Source: Gracilariopsis chorda (lineage: Eukaryota > Rhodophyta > Florideophyceae > Gracilariales > Gracilariaceae). From it: a stretch of DNA of 64,000 nucleotides. Shown here piece after piece: positions 52,679 through 63,522 of the stretch (positions are counted from its first letter, which is position 1; every line of letters starts with the position of its first letter). Under the pieces are notes generated by a model that saw only the letters and a list, made by a program, of their open reading frames with translations, did no database searches and was not told where the DNA came from. The stretch is taken from NCBI GenBank assembly GCA_003194525.1, contig NBIV01000179.1, positions 96,346-160,345 on the forward strand. Reading direction: 5' to 3'. A program made the position numbers and the translations under genes.

Positions 52679-55600
52679 ATGAACGCCAAGAAGTTTATGA
52701 AGAGCGCCAAGTCCAACTGGTCCAAGGCCAAACGCACCTATATGTGTCGCACATTAGAGTATGTAAACCCCTGTTTTCCGCACAACACATATCTGCCCGT
52801 TCCAACATCACTGCGCAGCCAGTCTAACCAAAACCCCCCCCCTCAACCAGAGATGTAGTCAAGGCATACCGTGCGTGCACAACGCGCTCCGAAGAGCGCG
52901 CGCTAGTGAAGAAGGAATCCGCCCACATCCGCGATCTCTTCCGAGAAGGCGACAAGGCCTTTAGACGTCGCAACGTCGCCAAGTTACTCTTCTTCCACAT
53001 GAACGGCTATGAAATCGACTTTGGTATGACCGAGTGTATCAAGCTATGCGCAAGTAACAAATACAAAGACAAGAGAATTGCATACCTAGGTTTAATGATT
53101 CTCGTCGATGAGTCGGAGGACATTCTCATGTTGATTACAAACAGTTTGCAAACCGACCTGCATAGTCACGATGTCAACATTGTCAGTTTGGCGCTCAACC
53201 TGCTCAGCGACATGGCCAGTGTGGAAATGGTCCGCGATTTGTTACCTGAAATAGACCGACATTTGCATTCCACCGTGCCGTACATCCGTAAGAAGGCTGC
53301 TTTGGCTGCGGTTCGAGCGGTGCGAAAGCTCACTCCGGATGAAACTTCGTCCATTTTGGATGCGATTCCTCACTTGTTTGAATCCAAGTCGTCGGGCATG
53401 TATATATCTGCTGCGGCGTTGGTCTCCACGTTGTGCAAGAAGGGAACTTTGGATATGCATGTATTTCAAACTCGCGTCGTTCCTGTTGTCATTGAGGTGT
53501 GTTCCAATTACTTGCTCCGGGAGCGATCGCACGGCTCGTCTGCAAGCGTTTCCAAGGCGTCTGTGAAAAGCCCCGGTGTACATGTCAAACTGTTGTCCGC
53601 GATGAGACTCATGCTGAATGTTGGTCTTCTAGATCAGCATCGGGATCGCGTTTACGAGTTACTCACGGTGATTGCTACCACAACTGAAAGCAAAACGTTG
53701 TCCGGATGCTCTGTACTCTACGAATGTGTTCGCGCAATCATTGCTATGAACCCCGACCAAGCATTATGGGATACATCCATATCCGTTCTGGTCAATTTTC
53801 TTTTGCACAAAGAGGCTACTGTGAGATATATCGGCCTTCAGGAACTCATTTCTGTCGCCGATATCCGCGGCACAGACGCATTGTTGCAAATCGATGGCGT
53901 TAAGAGCAAGGTGCTGTCAAGTTTGTCAGAGTCGGACCCAACTATGAGAAAGAGGGCTGCGGAAGTTGTTTATCGCAGCACGAATGACTCTAATTGTGAG
54001 GAAATGGTATCAGCGCTTCTTGATTACGTCGAGAAGAGTAAGCTTCCGGGGCTGTTGAGGATGGATGTTGGAAGATTGTCTCCTTGCTGGAAAAATGCGC
54101 AGCCCCAGATGATTGGAAGGTTGATATGTTTGTGAGGGCGCTGTCAATAGCAGATATGCGAATGCCGGAGGATCTGGTAAGCTCCTTCTTAGCGATGATA
54201 TCCACCAAGCCTGACGTACGGGCTCATGCCGTTGCACTGCTGTTCAGTGAAGCATTTTCCAAGAAACCAGAAGAGCAGCGTACCCCTCAGCAACAGAAGA
54301 ATCTTCTCGAATTTGGCGACGCGCCTAAAAGGCAGCCAGATCATGTTGTGTTCATCGACCCACGGAATAGGAAACTACGTCTGGAAAGAGTAGCCGTTTA
54401 TGTCATGGGGGAATACGGAGAGACTACTTCCAGCATTGGGTTGCAAATGAATCAAGTATTGGCTGCCTATCGACAAATACTGGCCTCAGCGAAAACTGTG
54501 GAGGACATCTGGCTTGATGCGGACGCTGCTACGCGGAATGAAGAAATGCAAAAGCTTACCGAAATTACGCTGACGAGTCTGGTAAAGTTTGTCTGTCGCC
54601 ATTCTTCTCCGCAATCAGAAGGCGATACAGGACTTGACTCTCTGTTTCAAGCCCTACCGGCTCCGTCCAGTTCACCAGTCAAGGAAAGTACGCTAGCGGA
54701 TGACCTATTGGACAGTTTGAATCTAGGCGACGAGAAACCCAGTCAATCTCTTGTTCCAGTGTCTTCTCATTCTGGAATTACCAGCAATTCACTCGTCAGC
54801 ATTGAGCATGGACAGATAGATTCAGGTATAACCACAGGCGGAAGTATCCCTGATCAAGTCTGCTACATTCTTTCCGCCCATGCGAATTCCGTGGATATTG
54901 AAGTCCAGCAACGTGCCTGTGAATATATGACTTTGCTTAAGGAAGACCTTCGGCCGGCACTAACGAGTGTGATGGCGCATCTTCCGCAACTTGATTTTGC
55001 TGCGGTTCAGAAGAAGGCCAATCAACGAAGGGAAAGCGCTACCGCCACAACAGCGAATGGAACGAATCAAAACGAGGTTTTGCTTGACCTACTGGGTGAT
55101 ATGTCGAGCGAAGCCGGTCCAGCATATCCGGCTCTTCCATCTACGGATGGCACGGGCATGGACTCAATTGTCAACCGCAGTGGTGAGAAAGACACTTCCC
55201 TGTTTGACGTGCTTGGAGGTGCGGGCGTCCAACCAAAAGAGTCAGAAAGTACTGACTCTGATAACCTCATGAACCTCCTTGCAATGCCCAACGTCGATAA
55301 ACCGTCCTTACCTTCAACGGCGCCATCTGAATTGACGCAAGTTGGTCTTACGAATGAGGATCCATCTGAACTGGAACCTGTGTTCAACTCCGAGTCGTTG
55401 ATCGTAAAAGCTGTCCGATCTCAAGAGATGGAGCATGCAGGGTTCGCAGAGCGTGTGAATTTGATATGCACCAACAAGTCTTCGATGCCAATTCACAACT
55501 TCACCTTGATGCTGGCCTTTCCAAAATACATCGAGTTTGAGATCCACCCTCTGAGCTCGGACGAAATAGCAGCAGGAGATCATGTCACGCAGATCGTAAG

Positions 55601-55724
55601 CTACATTAACGCCTCAAGCGAAAACCGCCCATTTCGTATGAGATTCAAACTGGAATTTCAGCTGCAGGGGTCCGAAAGCTTGTCTCAGTACGAAGGGATC
55701 TTTCCAGATACCAAGGGCGTATGA
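52679..55724 (+). CDS. AP-1 clathrin adaptor gamma subunit (gamma-adaptin)
   Basis: Exon 1 52679-52758 and exon 2 from 52851, with a 92-nt intron (GTATGT, branch-like TCTAAC, CAG). Gamma-adaptin is the large subunit of the AP-1 complex for clathrin traffic between the trans-Golgi and endosomes. The trunk starts with the conserved ERALVKKESAHIRDLFRE and YIRKKAALAAVRAVRKL, HEAT-like helices. A Ser/Asp-rich hinge holds LLDLLGDM (a clathrin-box-like motif). The C-terminal about 110 residues form the gamma-ear (LICTNKSSMPIHNFTLMLAF). In the trunk, frame 1 ends (stop at 54133) while frame 0 takes over near 54037-54084 (KIVSLLEKCAAPDDW); no GT-AG intron fits without losing conserved residues, so a one-base indel is likely, either a sequence error or a real lesion. 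About 984 residues if the break is ignored. Confidence 0.88.
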
Positions 55725-56508
55725 GAAGTTTCGTGCCGGTTTGAAGCTACAATGCATTTAGCTAATGCAAGACACACAAGTCTGGCTGTTTCCATGCGGC
55801 GAAAGTTGGGCTGCGAGTGATTATTCTGATTCACCCAAAACATGCGAAGTCAAGTTAAGTAGCCCCGGACGTACGCGTGGTATCAGTGATAACGTGCCCT
55901 CTTTAACCTACTTGAGTTTTCGGCGTAACTTACGGGCATCACAGGGTCTTGAGACTGGCTATTTGCCATTTCGGATGTGCAAGTGTTATCGTGATGTGCC
56001 ACTTTACCACGACGTACGGCATTTGTACATGTACAGCGAGCTTCGTGACGAATTATTCAGCAGTGTGTGTTGATGCTGAACACGCACTTGTTGAGGGGCG
56101 TTAGATTTCACAACGTGGTGGGATTTACTGAAGCACACGGAAATCGTACCAGTTCATCCTGCCGTCCGATGATTGTCTCATGTTCATGATTTGACTCAAT
56201 AACTGCGACGCCTAGTAGTTGACGAAGAGAATACTTTGCACATCTTCAACGCCCAGTCTCCCCGTAGTCCGCGAACATATTCCGGAGGATGCTGTGAAAC
56301 TGGAGTTCCTTTACTGCATCATATCTCATGACCGCACCAATTTGTTTGAAAAGTACTCTGCGCCTCCTTCGTCGTCTCGGCAAAACTAACTTTTTTGACG
56401 TGCTATTATGTCAATTGAATCCAACACACATAGATAGTATTGTACGGTTGTACGGTCCTTGCTTCATGAAGACCCTCAAATTTAAATGAAACTGTTATAC
56501 ATGTATAC
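55725..56508. other. Intergenic; may include a last exon of the membrane-protein gene
   Basis: No separate gene is supported. The left part is the AP-1 gamma 3' flank. Because the frame at 56509 stops inside a strong splice donor, a downstream exon on the minus strand may lie around 56325-56385, but I cannot confirm it. Confidence 0.35.
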
Positions 56509-57156
56509 TTACCTCTCCGTTGTTGTTTGATTCGTTGCTGTCGTATCCGTGGCAGTTGCGTTCGCGGACCCTTCTCCTCCACTTGTATAGTTGCCCAGAG
56601 CTTCACAGATAGGACATACTGGAATGTCCTCCGAAAGGACACACACCTTCGACGAATACACTACCTTGCATATTTGATCTGCTACCGGATTATTCTTCGG
56701 CGCATGTGATAGTTCAACGGCTAGGCGAGCCACGTATGTCTCGCAGCCGTGGCATCCTGGCACAATCGGCAGTTCAATACACACCACCGATATCAAAGCG
56801 ACACACTTTGATAAATAGAGGGTGTTGATCTGCGTTGAATTGCTCCCATTCGAATCAGGAGACGATTCTCCATCCGCGGGTTGACTTGCGTCAAACAATC
56901 CTGTTGAACCGTCGTCATCAACTGAAGAGAATCCAAAGAGCCATGTGATGAACTCTATCCCTTTCTTAAGTGTGCCTGATCCCGTCTTTTCATCTCGTAC
57001 AATCAATTCCACAGCCATGCCTGACAACGAAAGCACTACCAGGGCAATGAGGATCCATCGACGACAGTTCGTCGGACGACGTTCCGAATCGAAGATTCCC
57101 TCATTCCTTCTTAATGAGGAAGCTACGGATTTGATAGCCTGGTATCCTCGAATCAT
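56509..57156 (-). CDS. Predicted single-pass membrane protein with a Cys-rich extracytoplasmic domain
   Basis: 215 residues as an unspliced frame, ATG at 57154-57156. A short basic N-terminus (SLRRNEG...RRPTNCRRW) precedes one hydrophobic helix (ILIALVVLSLSGMAVELIV, residues about 35-53), so a type II orientation is likely. The rest has several N-glycosylation sequons (NGS, NST, NYT, NAT, NQT) and a Cys pattern CHGCETYVARLAVEL...ICKVVYSSKVC...CPIC resembling half of a saposin-like helical domain. The TAA stop is part of AG|GTAAGT (56507-56514), a near-ideal splice donor, so the true protein probably continues in another exon. I know no family for it. Confidence 0.55.
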   Translation of the reverse strand: MIRGYQAIKSVASSLRRNEGIFDSERRPTNCRRWILIALVVLSLSGMAVELIVRDEKTGSGTLKKGIEFITWLFGFSSVDDDGSTGLFDASQPADGESSPDSNGSNSTQINTLYLSKCVALISVVCIELPIVPGCHGCETYVARLAVELSHAPKNNPVADQICKVVYSSKVCVLSEDIPVCPICEALGNYTSGGEGSANATATDTTATNQTTTER

Positions 57157-59487
57157 TTTGATGTACGAGCCAAGCCTTAATCCGGATTACACCTATATCG
57201 CTGCGTCCAAAGAAGGAGTAGTGCTACACTCTGCCTTGTTCTTGAGATGTCGCTTTGCCCATCAGCGTCAGCGCCCACCTTCTCACCTTGTGCGCGTTAC
57301 TTTACCGTGTGCACATTCCTGCCCCATAATGTCTGCAGCAGCGCACTTTCGAAACGAAGCTTCAGTTGACGGGCCATCGCTGACGTCGGGCCACAGCAGG
57401 GTTGTCTCGCTCTGTGTAGCTTGATGAAGTTGTTCTGCTCAACTCCGTTCCATTGAAGCACATGCGTAGTCAGCCACCGATATGTTACATGAACACAGAG
57501 GTACTCCGGAAGCAAACATGTTTCTTTCTTGACAAACAGAACCGCATTGTTTACGCGATTAGTGATGAGCATTCATACCTCGCTACCCCGACTCCCTTTC
57601 ACGATATGGATGTATGTATACCATGCGCATAGCCAACAAGAAGTTGACGCATAGCTACATAATTCTGTTTTGAGCTGCCCAACTCATAGCTCAAGTCCGT
57701 GGGAGAAGAATCATGTTGGCGGTACATTTCACGGTATGGATGCTGCCTCTGTGGCCCAAGGTTTACAGTATCGACCCAATACCAAATTTACTTTTGAAAG
57801 ACCTACGGAAGCGACCGCTGTTCTATCCGTGGCGATGTGGACGTACTCCTCGGCCATATCCTGATGCACTTCACCATTCTTTGACACTTGCTAGACTTCG
57901 CACGACGTTTTATCCCCACGGCTTGGAAATGATATGCCGCTTCCGTCTAGGAAGGGATAGAAAGCAACAATGGCCTTCGGAACCGGGACCAACAAACACG
58001 AAAAACGGTTGGATGGACGGCGTATCGTCATAGTTCTAGATTGAACCGTGATTGTTTTGCGAGAGGCGTTGGAGCATCTCCACCGGGAAGCGCTAAAACT
58101 CAAAAACGGTGGAAATTGAAATTTATAGCGAGCGCTATAGCGCTTTCATGAAACTTTCCTTCTTGTGAGTGTCATTTTGCACGAGGAAACGACACCGGAC
58201 GACGACAGTACTTAATATGCCCCCTTCTTAGCTAGAAGAGGACAAGAAATAAGTTCGTAGCTCGAGAGTACCAGCACAGGCGTGCAATGCCAATGTAGTG
58301 AATAGGCACAAACCGTGACAAAGAACCAAAATGCAAGGTAGAAAGGAAACCCGGTAGTGACCACACAACATCCCGGGACAATGTAGCAAAGCGACTACAC
58401 CAGCGGATAACCAACGCAATCAAAATCTTAGATCTAGCTTAATGCTGATGATCAGTTTTAGTATAGCGCAATGGTTAACACTTCTGACAAAAACCTTAGC
58501 TCTTTTACGTGAACAAAGTGTACCGTGCTACATAAGACGGAATCAAACAAAAACAGTGTAGTACGATCACGCAAGAAGATGTAAAAACCCGAGCCGCAAG
58601 AATTAAAGAGGTGAGTGATGAAAAGTGTGATTAATGGCAAGGAATAGTAGACTGCTCTAAATTAAAGTGGGTGTTGCCAAAAAATGGAGACGTGGTCTGG
58701 CTCTGATTGGCTTGGAGGTCACCAAACTCCGGCTTTTATAGACAATTTTTCTATTTGATTACCTCCTAGTTCTTCATACTAGGTTTAAATAAGCACTCAG
58801 AATAACCTGTTATTTGACACATTCTTTATATGAGGGACCAGCTTAGCAAACGGCGTTATACCTCGTAGGGTATTTGTGTCTTTGAGTGGACGAAACCGCC
58901 GGTTGGCGGAGTTTGAGCGTTGAAGAGGAGCATTCACGACATGATGAGCAATAAAGGAGACATGAAAGGTTTTTGGTAATTAACCGAGTGATTGCAAATA
59001 ATGCACAGTATGATTTGGGAGTGCAGGTTTAGACGACGGATAGCTGGCGTGCTAAAGCGGTGGAAAAGAAGCTGCGGAGCGGCCGGTAGCTTCGGTAGCA
59101 ACGGTAGTTGGTGCTTTTGCGGCAGCGTCGAACGAACAAGCGGGCGGCATGCATACTTATGCGTGAGCATGCCCTCGCCATGATGGCAGAGCATGTAAAT
59201 TTCGGAGGCATGCCCTATCATCATGGCAAGGGCATACGTCCACGTTCACACTTCTCCAGCGGTGCGTTGCCAACCGTAACGACGACATACACTTCTGGAA
59301 CGCTAGAAATCTTGCCATTGGCAGAATTTTAGTGAGCTTTTTACATTCGTTGCTAAATAGAATTGACCAATCGAATACAAGCACTTATGTCTTTGTGATC
59401 ACATGCAAAGTCCACGACTTTTATGAATTGCAACGCCCTCAGGCAGGGATTCTGGGTACTTGAACGCTTTCCCGATATTATCGGTTG
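57157..59487. other. Intergenic / unassigned sequence
   Basis: No supported gene; frames are under 110 codons with no motif. A perfect 14-bp palindrome AGCGCTATAGCGCT lies near 58127-58141. The right limit is the start of the hairpin-rich LTR element. Confidence 0.4.
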
Positions 59488-60248
59488 TGTAGTGTGTATA
59501 TGAATTACGCCCCACTATGGTGGATATGGACACGTGGGACACGGTTATGGGTCAATTGGCGGTTGACCACAGTAGTGGATGTTGCCACGAAATGTGGAGT
59601 ATTTTAGTTAATTTTATTTATTATTTTCACACCCATTTCTGGGAAGCTAGTACTTAGTGCGACGGCGCACTGCCGTCGCACCAGTAAACCTTCCCCAACA
59701 AGGGACCCCAACCTGGGGAATTGGCTCTAGTTGTTGCCACTTGCGCGCGTACTCTACTCCTCCTTGGAGGGAAACGCCGTGAACCACGGGACATCTAACC
59801 CCCTTGCACATCTAAAGGGACCCATCACTGGGAGTATAATTGTTCCAATTGCATTGGTGTTTCGCCCTGTATAGGGATATTGTTACCGGCATCGCCGTAT
59901 CTGTTCGTCGCTCTCGCGACTCACATCGTCCTCTCTTCCTCTTCTTCGCCCTTCCTTTTCCCCCTTTTTAGGGTAGCACCTCCCGCTATCCACGGCCCTC
60001 GTGTGCGCATCCGCTCACACACCCCCACTTACGTGGAAACATACCTCTACTGAGGATCACACCCCGCTCACGCGGATACCGATTCTTCGCCTTCACCTCC
60101 CTGCGCGATTCGCGACAGGTGTCCCTGGTCTTACAAACCGGCTTCGCCGTGACGCCTCTGGTAGGGCTCTACCCAACTGGGTTCACCTCGTGAGAGGAAG
60201 ATCCCGAACGTCTTTCGGTGTTTTTCCCCTTTGGGGCATTGCACCACA
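59488..60248 (+). repeat. 5' LTR (probable limits) of the hairpin-rich element
   Basis: Starts TGTAGTGTG, ends TTGCACCACA; related ends TGTAGTGCAA/TTGCACTACA bound the units at 25.5-27.4 kb. It contains CTAGTACTTAGTGCG leading into a 9-bp-stem hairpin (TGCGACGGC/GCCGTCGCA, about 59658-59680), an AT-rich tract before it and a pyrimidine-rich tract (about 59931-59967) after it. The right limit rests on the terminal similarity only. Confidence 0.5.
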
Positions 60249-60383
60249 AAGTGATCTCCTGACTTAGAATCGGTTTTTGTTTTCCCTCTTACGAGGTTTG
60301 TTTTTATTTACCGGAAGTTCCGTGATCGTTTCCCGTCGTAACGGTATTTTCTCAGGTCGAGAAATCCCTCCGACGCGGAGCCA

Positions 60384-62528
60384 GTGGTTACGCGTAGTCG
60401 CTCCCGCGACAACGCGGACACTTCCGAAGTTCGGTTCGTACCCCGTATCCCCATACGGACAAGTTCCAGCCGTGCTGGCGCCGCTTCATCGCGGAATGAT
60501 ACCCCCGACCGGGAACCCCGGAACCTCCTTTTGCCCTCGTTATCACCCCCGCAGGGGAATGCAGCATCGACTCCGGCTGTTGCCGCAGTGCCCCAGGCAC
60601 CCCGGCCTGCTCCCGCTGTCGCGGCTTCAAGCCCCCGTGGAACGGGCGATAACACCCCCCAGGGGACTTCCCTGGAATCCCAGGTCCGCGCTCTGTGGAC
60701 CGCCCATGACACCCTTGTAGGGGAACTAAAATCCCTCCAAGAGGTGGTCTCGGCAACCCGCGTAAAGGAGGTCGCCGAGGAACTCCGTATTTTACGGTCT
60801 GACGTCAACTCCGTGTTGGAGAGTTTGGGACAACCCACCACCTTCATCGAAGGAGTTGAAGCCCGATTTGATCGGATTGGTGCCCGCCTGGAGACGCTGG
60901 AGCAGTTCGTCCTCATGGACAAATCATCCCCGGGTGATCCGGTAAACGAGTCATCGCACAACGACCAGCTTGCTGGGAAGAAGAAACGCCGTCATCGACG
61001 GAAACACCACCGAAAATATTCGGACTCCGATTCTTCGACATCGTCGGACTCATCCCGAAACCATTCGGTTAGCTCGAGCTCCTCGGACTCCGACTCGGAG
61101 GACGAGAAGCGAGGCTACTCCTCCCGCTCGAAGCGGTCATCGGCCACTGAAGGTGTGGTCCGAACCCGCCAGAAGGGGAGAAGACACCCCGGTCTCCGGG
61201 AATTGAAACCGACAAACCCGGAGTACCGGAAGCTTTTATCATACGGGTACTACCGGCTCGAAGACTCGTCATTTGGAGGTACGCCCCGTGGTACGGGAAA
61301 GGTGCGAGAATGCATTAAGCGAATGCAGCTCTCGCTCCGCAACCAGTATTTTACTGGAGAGGACCCAGTCTTAGTACTGGATTTCCTATCCCGCTTTGTA
61401 GCGGAGGCCGATATCCTCGGTATGAATGAGGGACAAGCCTATTTGGCTTTACCGTATTTCTTACGGGGAGTGGCGGAGGACCAATACACCTCTGTCAGAG
61501 GATCTTCTCGCGCCTCCGAGGGAGGAGTTACTTGCTGGCCGGAGGCTGTGCAGTATCTTCTGCGCTCCTACGCCACCAACACCGCTATTCAGCAGGCTAT
61601 CCTCGTTTTGCGAGATACACGCCAGCGTGCTGGAGAGACCGAGACCGAATACTCGGTGCGCCTTAACAAGGCTTTCCACAGATGTGGTAACGTATACCCC
61701 GCTGGGGAGCGCAGTACCATGTTCATTGATGGTCTTGACCCGGCAATCCGGAGTTTAGTTACCCGTTATTGGGAGGAAAAGCGGAGGATCACCTACCTCG
61801 AGCTAGTCCAACACGCCCGAGCGGAAGGGGATGCACTTCGTGCAAGAACTCCGAACAATCGGTCTAAATCCGCCAAGGCGTTGTTGCTGGAAAGTGAAGC
61901 TTCCTCTCTCCCGCTCACCGCGGATGGGAACCCTGGACAGGGATTTGATACCGTGCATTTAGTGCAGGGGGATGGTGTGTCGATACCCACCAGTGATTTG
62001 CCGTCAACGACGGAGATGACCCGTGATACGGGAACGGAAGACCCCGTTTTGTACAGTGGTAACAGTCGGGTTCAACCCCAACGACTCCCGTTTTCAAACG
62101 GTCAATCCCGTTATCAACGGCCTGGATGGACTGACACCCGCCCTGCGGTTCGCTTCTCCGATACTCGGAATAATAATCCGCGTGTCGCGGTGTTGGCTCT
62201 CATATGCCACCTGTGCTATACCCATGGCCATACCTCACCTCAGTGTATTTGTTCACTGAAGGATATGGCCAAGGTAGTGGCAAATTATGAGGCCCTCACT
62301 CCAGAGGAGAAACGTTCCGTCCCGACGGCTTCCTACCTCCGTGCTAAAACGGACTTTTCCGACGCCCTACCACAGACCCCGCGTGCTCGGCAAGCTTCAT
62401 ACACCCCGATTCGGGAGATCACGCAACCAACCGTTGCAACCCCCGCTTATGCGGATAGAAACCCCCGTCAACGGGATGAAGCACTCGTTGTCGAGGAAAC
62501 CAACCCACCGCCGAAGGCGGAAAACTAA
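60384..62528 (+). CDS. gag: Gag polyprotein of the hairpin-rich Ty3-type element
   Basis: Open for about 714 codons; the head has no ATG (GTG at 60384) and the first in-frame ATG is about 180 codons in, so the start is unresolved. Order: Arg/Ser-rich head; Pro/Ala-rich linker; coiled coil (about residues 110-180, LKSLQEVVSATRVKEVAEEL); a very basic and Ser/Asp-rich block (KKKRRHRRKHHRKYSDSDSS); the Gag core with MFIDGLDPAIRSLVTRYWEE; and a CCHC zinc knuckle C-x2-C-x4-H-x4-C (CHLCYTHGHTSPQC, from residue 608). It ends GAA AAC TAA. The protease frame is -1 relative to gag and open across this stop, so -1 frameshifting is possible, though the site is not a canonical slippery heptamer. Short inverted repeats are as dense here as in the LTR. 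Confidence 0.82.
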   Translation: MVTRSRSRDNADTSEVRFVPRIPIRTSSSRAGAASSRNDTPDREPRNLLLPSLSPPQGNAASTPAVAAVPQAPRPAPAVAASSPRGTGDNTPQGTSLESQVRALWTAHDTLVGELKSLQEVVSATRVKEVAEELRILRSDVNSVLESLGQPTTFIEGVEARFDRIGARLETLEQFVLMDKSSPGDPVNESSHNDQLAGKKKRRHRRKHHRKYSDSDSSTSSDSSRNHSVSSSSSDSDSEDEKRGYSSRSKRSSATEGVVRTRQKGRRHPGLRELKPTNPEYRKLLSYGYYRLEDSSFGGTPRGTGKVRECIKRMQLSLRNQYFTGEDPVLVLDFLSRFVAEADILGMNEGQAYLALPYFLRGVAEDQYTSVRGSSRASEGGVTCWPEAVQYLLRSYATNTAIQQAILVLRDTRQRAGETETEYSVRLNKAFHRCGNVYPAGERSTMFIDGLDPAIRSLVTRYWEEKRRITYLELVQHARAEGDALRARTPNNRSKSAKALLLESEASSLPLTADGNPGQGFDTVHLVQGDGVSIPTSDLPSTTEMTRDTGTEDPVLYSGNSRVQPQRLPFSNGQSRYQRPGWTDTRPAVRFSDTRNNNPRVAVLALICHLCYTHGHTSPQCICSLKDMAKVVANYEALTPEEKRSVPTASYLRAKTDFSDALPQTPRARQASYTPIREITQPTVATPAYADRNPRQRDEALVVEETNPPPKAEN

Positions 62529-62545
62529 CTAAGGGAGTCTCCCCT

Positions 62546-63463
62546 TTGGGAGAGGCGTCCTCAAGAACGAGGCTGTTGGCGCCCGAGGCGTCCTCGCCTC
62601 GCTCCCCGGTGAAAGTCCTCTCGAGGAAAGACACTGCCGACGCGGACTCTGCGCACCTCGGTGTGTTGCGTCGCCCGTGGATACGGAGTAAAAATCCCCG
62701 GATTCCCGGTAGAGTCTTGGTCTTGGCCAAACGCAATTATAAGGTCTATGCCGACCTTGGCCTTGACCCCCAGTTTATGGTGAGGTTTCTGACCGTCCTG
62801 GATACAGGTGCAGGCCCCAACTTTGTTGTGGAATCATTGTTACCCCCGCTTGTGCGGTCGCGTATCCGCTCTGACGCGGTCCCCGACATTTCGGATGCGA
62901 ACAACAATCCGTTACAAACGGTGGGCACAGTGTACCTCTTCGTGAGACTTGGTACCTCTGTGGTGAAGTTGAACTTCATCGTTTGCCGTTCATTGGCAGC
63001 ACCAGTCATACTGGGATGTGATTACTGCGACAGATTTGTCGACGCAATCAGGCCCCGCCTCAGGCGTGTAGAACTTGACGACGGTTCGTCGGTTCCGATT
63101 GTTCGCCGCCCGCTAAAGCGGTCCTCTCGGACACAAGTTGCGCTCCCTGCTGCGCAGGAACCACCGCCCACGTCCCGCGAGTCCACCAAGCTCCGCGTCG
63201 CTGCCTCGGTTTCTATACCGGCTGAGTCCCAAGTCTGGGTGCAGGTAAATTCCCGTCAACACGGTCTTCGGGTTATACAACCCCTCGCCTCGTTGTACGA
63301 GAAATCCCAGCTGGCGCTGGCTAATGGAATTGTCTCCATTTCCCCGGATGTCCCTTTCTGGATATTGGTTGCCAACCTTGGCAAACACCCCCAGTATCTG
63401 GTCAAACACCAAGTAGTTGGGAGTGTAACCCCCATTCTATGGGAATGTTGCCAACAAAGATGA
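62546..63463 (+). CDS. pro: Aspartic protease region of the hairpin-rich element
   Basis: About 305 codons in the -1 frame relative to gag, no ATG (TTG at 62546), and open further upstream across the gag stop. The retropepsin motif VLDTGAGPNFV (Asp codon at 62801, residue 86) is intact, and the second conserved Gly segment VILGCDYCDRFVD follows at the usual distance. The rest is a spacer before RT. It stops with TGA at 63461. Confidence 0.78.
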   Translation: MGEASSRTRLLAPEASSPRSPVKVLSRKDTADADSAHLGVLRRPWIRSKNPRIPGRVLVLAKRNYKVYADLGLDPQFMVRFLTVLDTGAGPNFVVESLLPPLVRSRIRSDAVPDISDANNNPLQTVGTVYLFVRLGTSVVKLNFIVCRSLAAPVILGCDYCDRFVDAIRPRLRRVELDDGSSVPIVRRPLKRSSRTQVALPAAQEPPPTSRESTKLRVAASVSIPAESQVWVQVNSRQHGLRVIQPLASLYEKSQLALANGIVSISPDVPFWILVANLGKHPQYLVKHQVVGSVTPILWECCQQR

Positions 63464-63522
63464 CGGCCGCCGATGTACTCGGAGTTACCACCTCTTCTGA
63501 GGAGTTCGCCCCGCCGTCCTAA

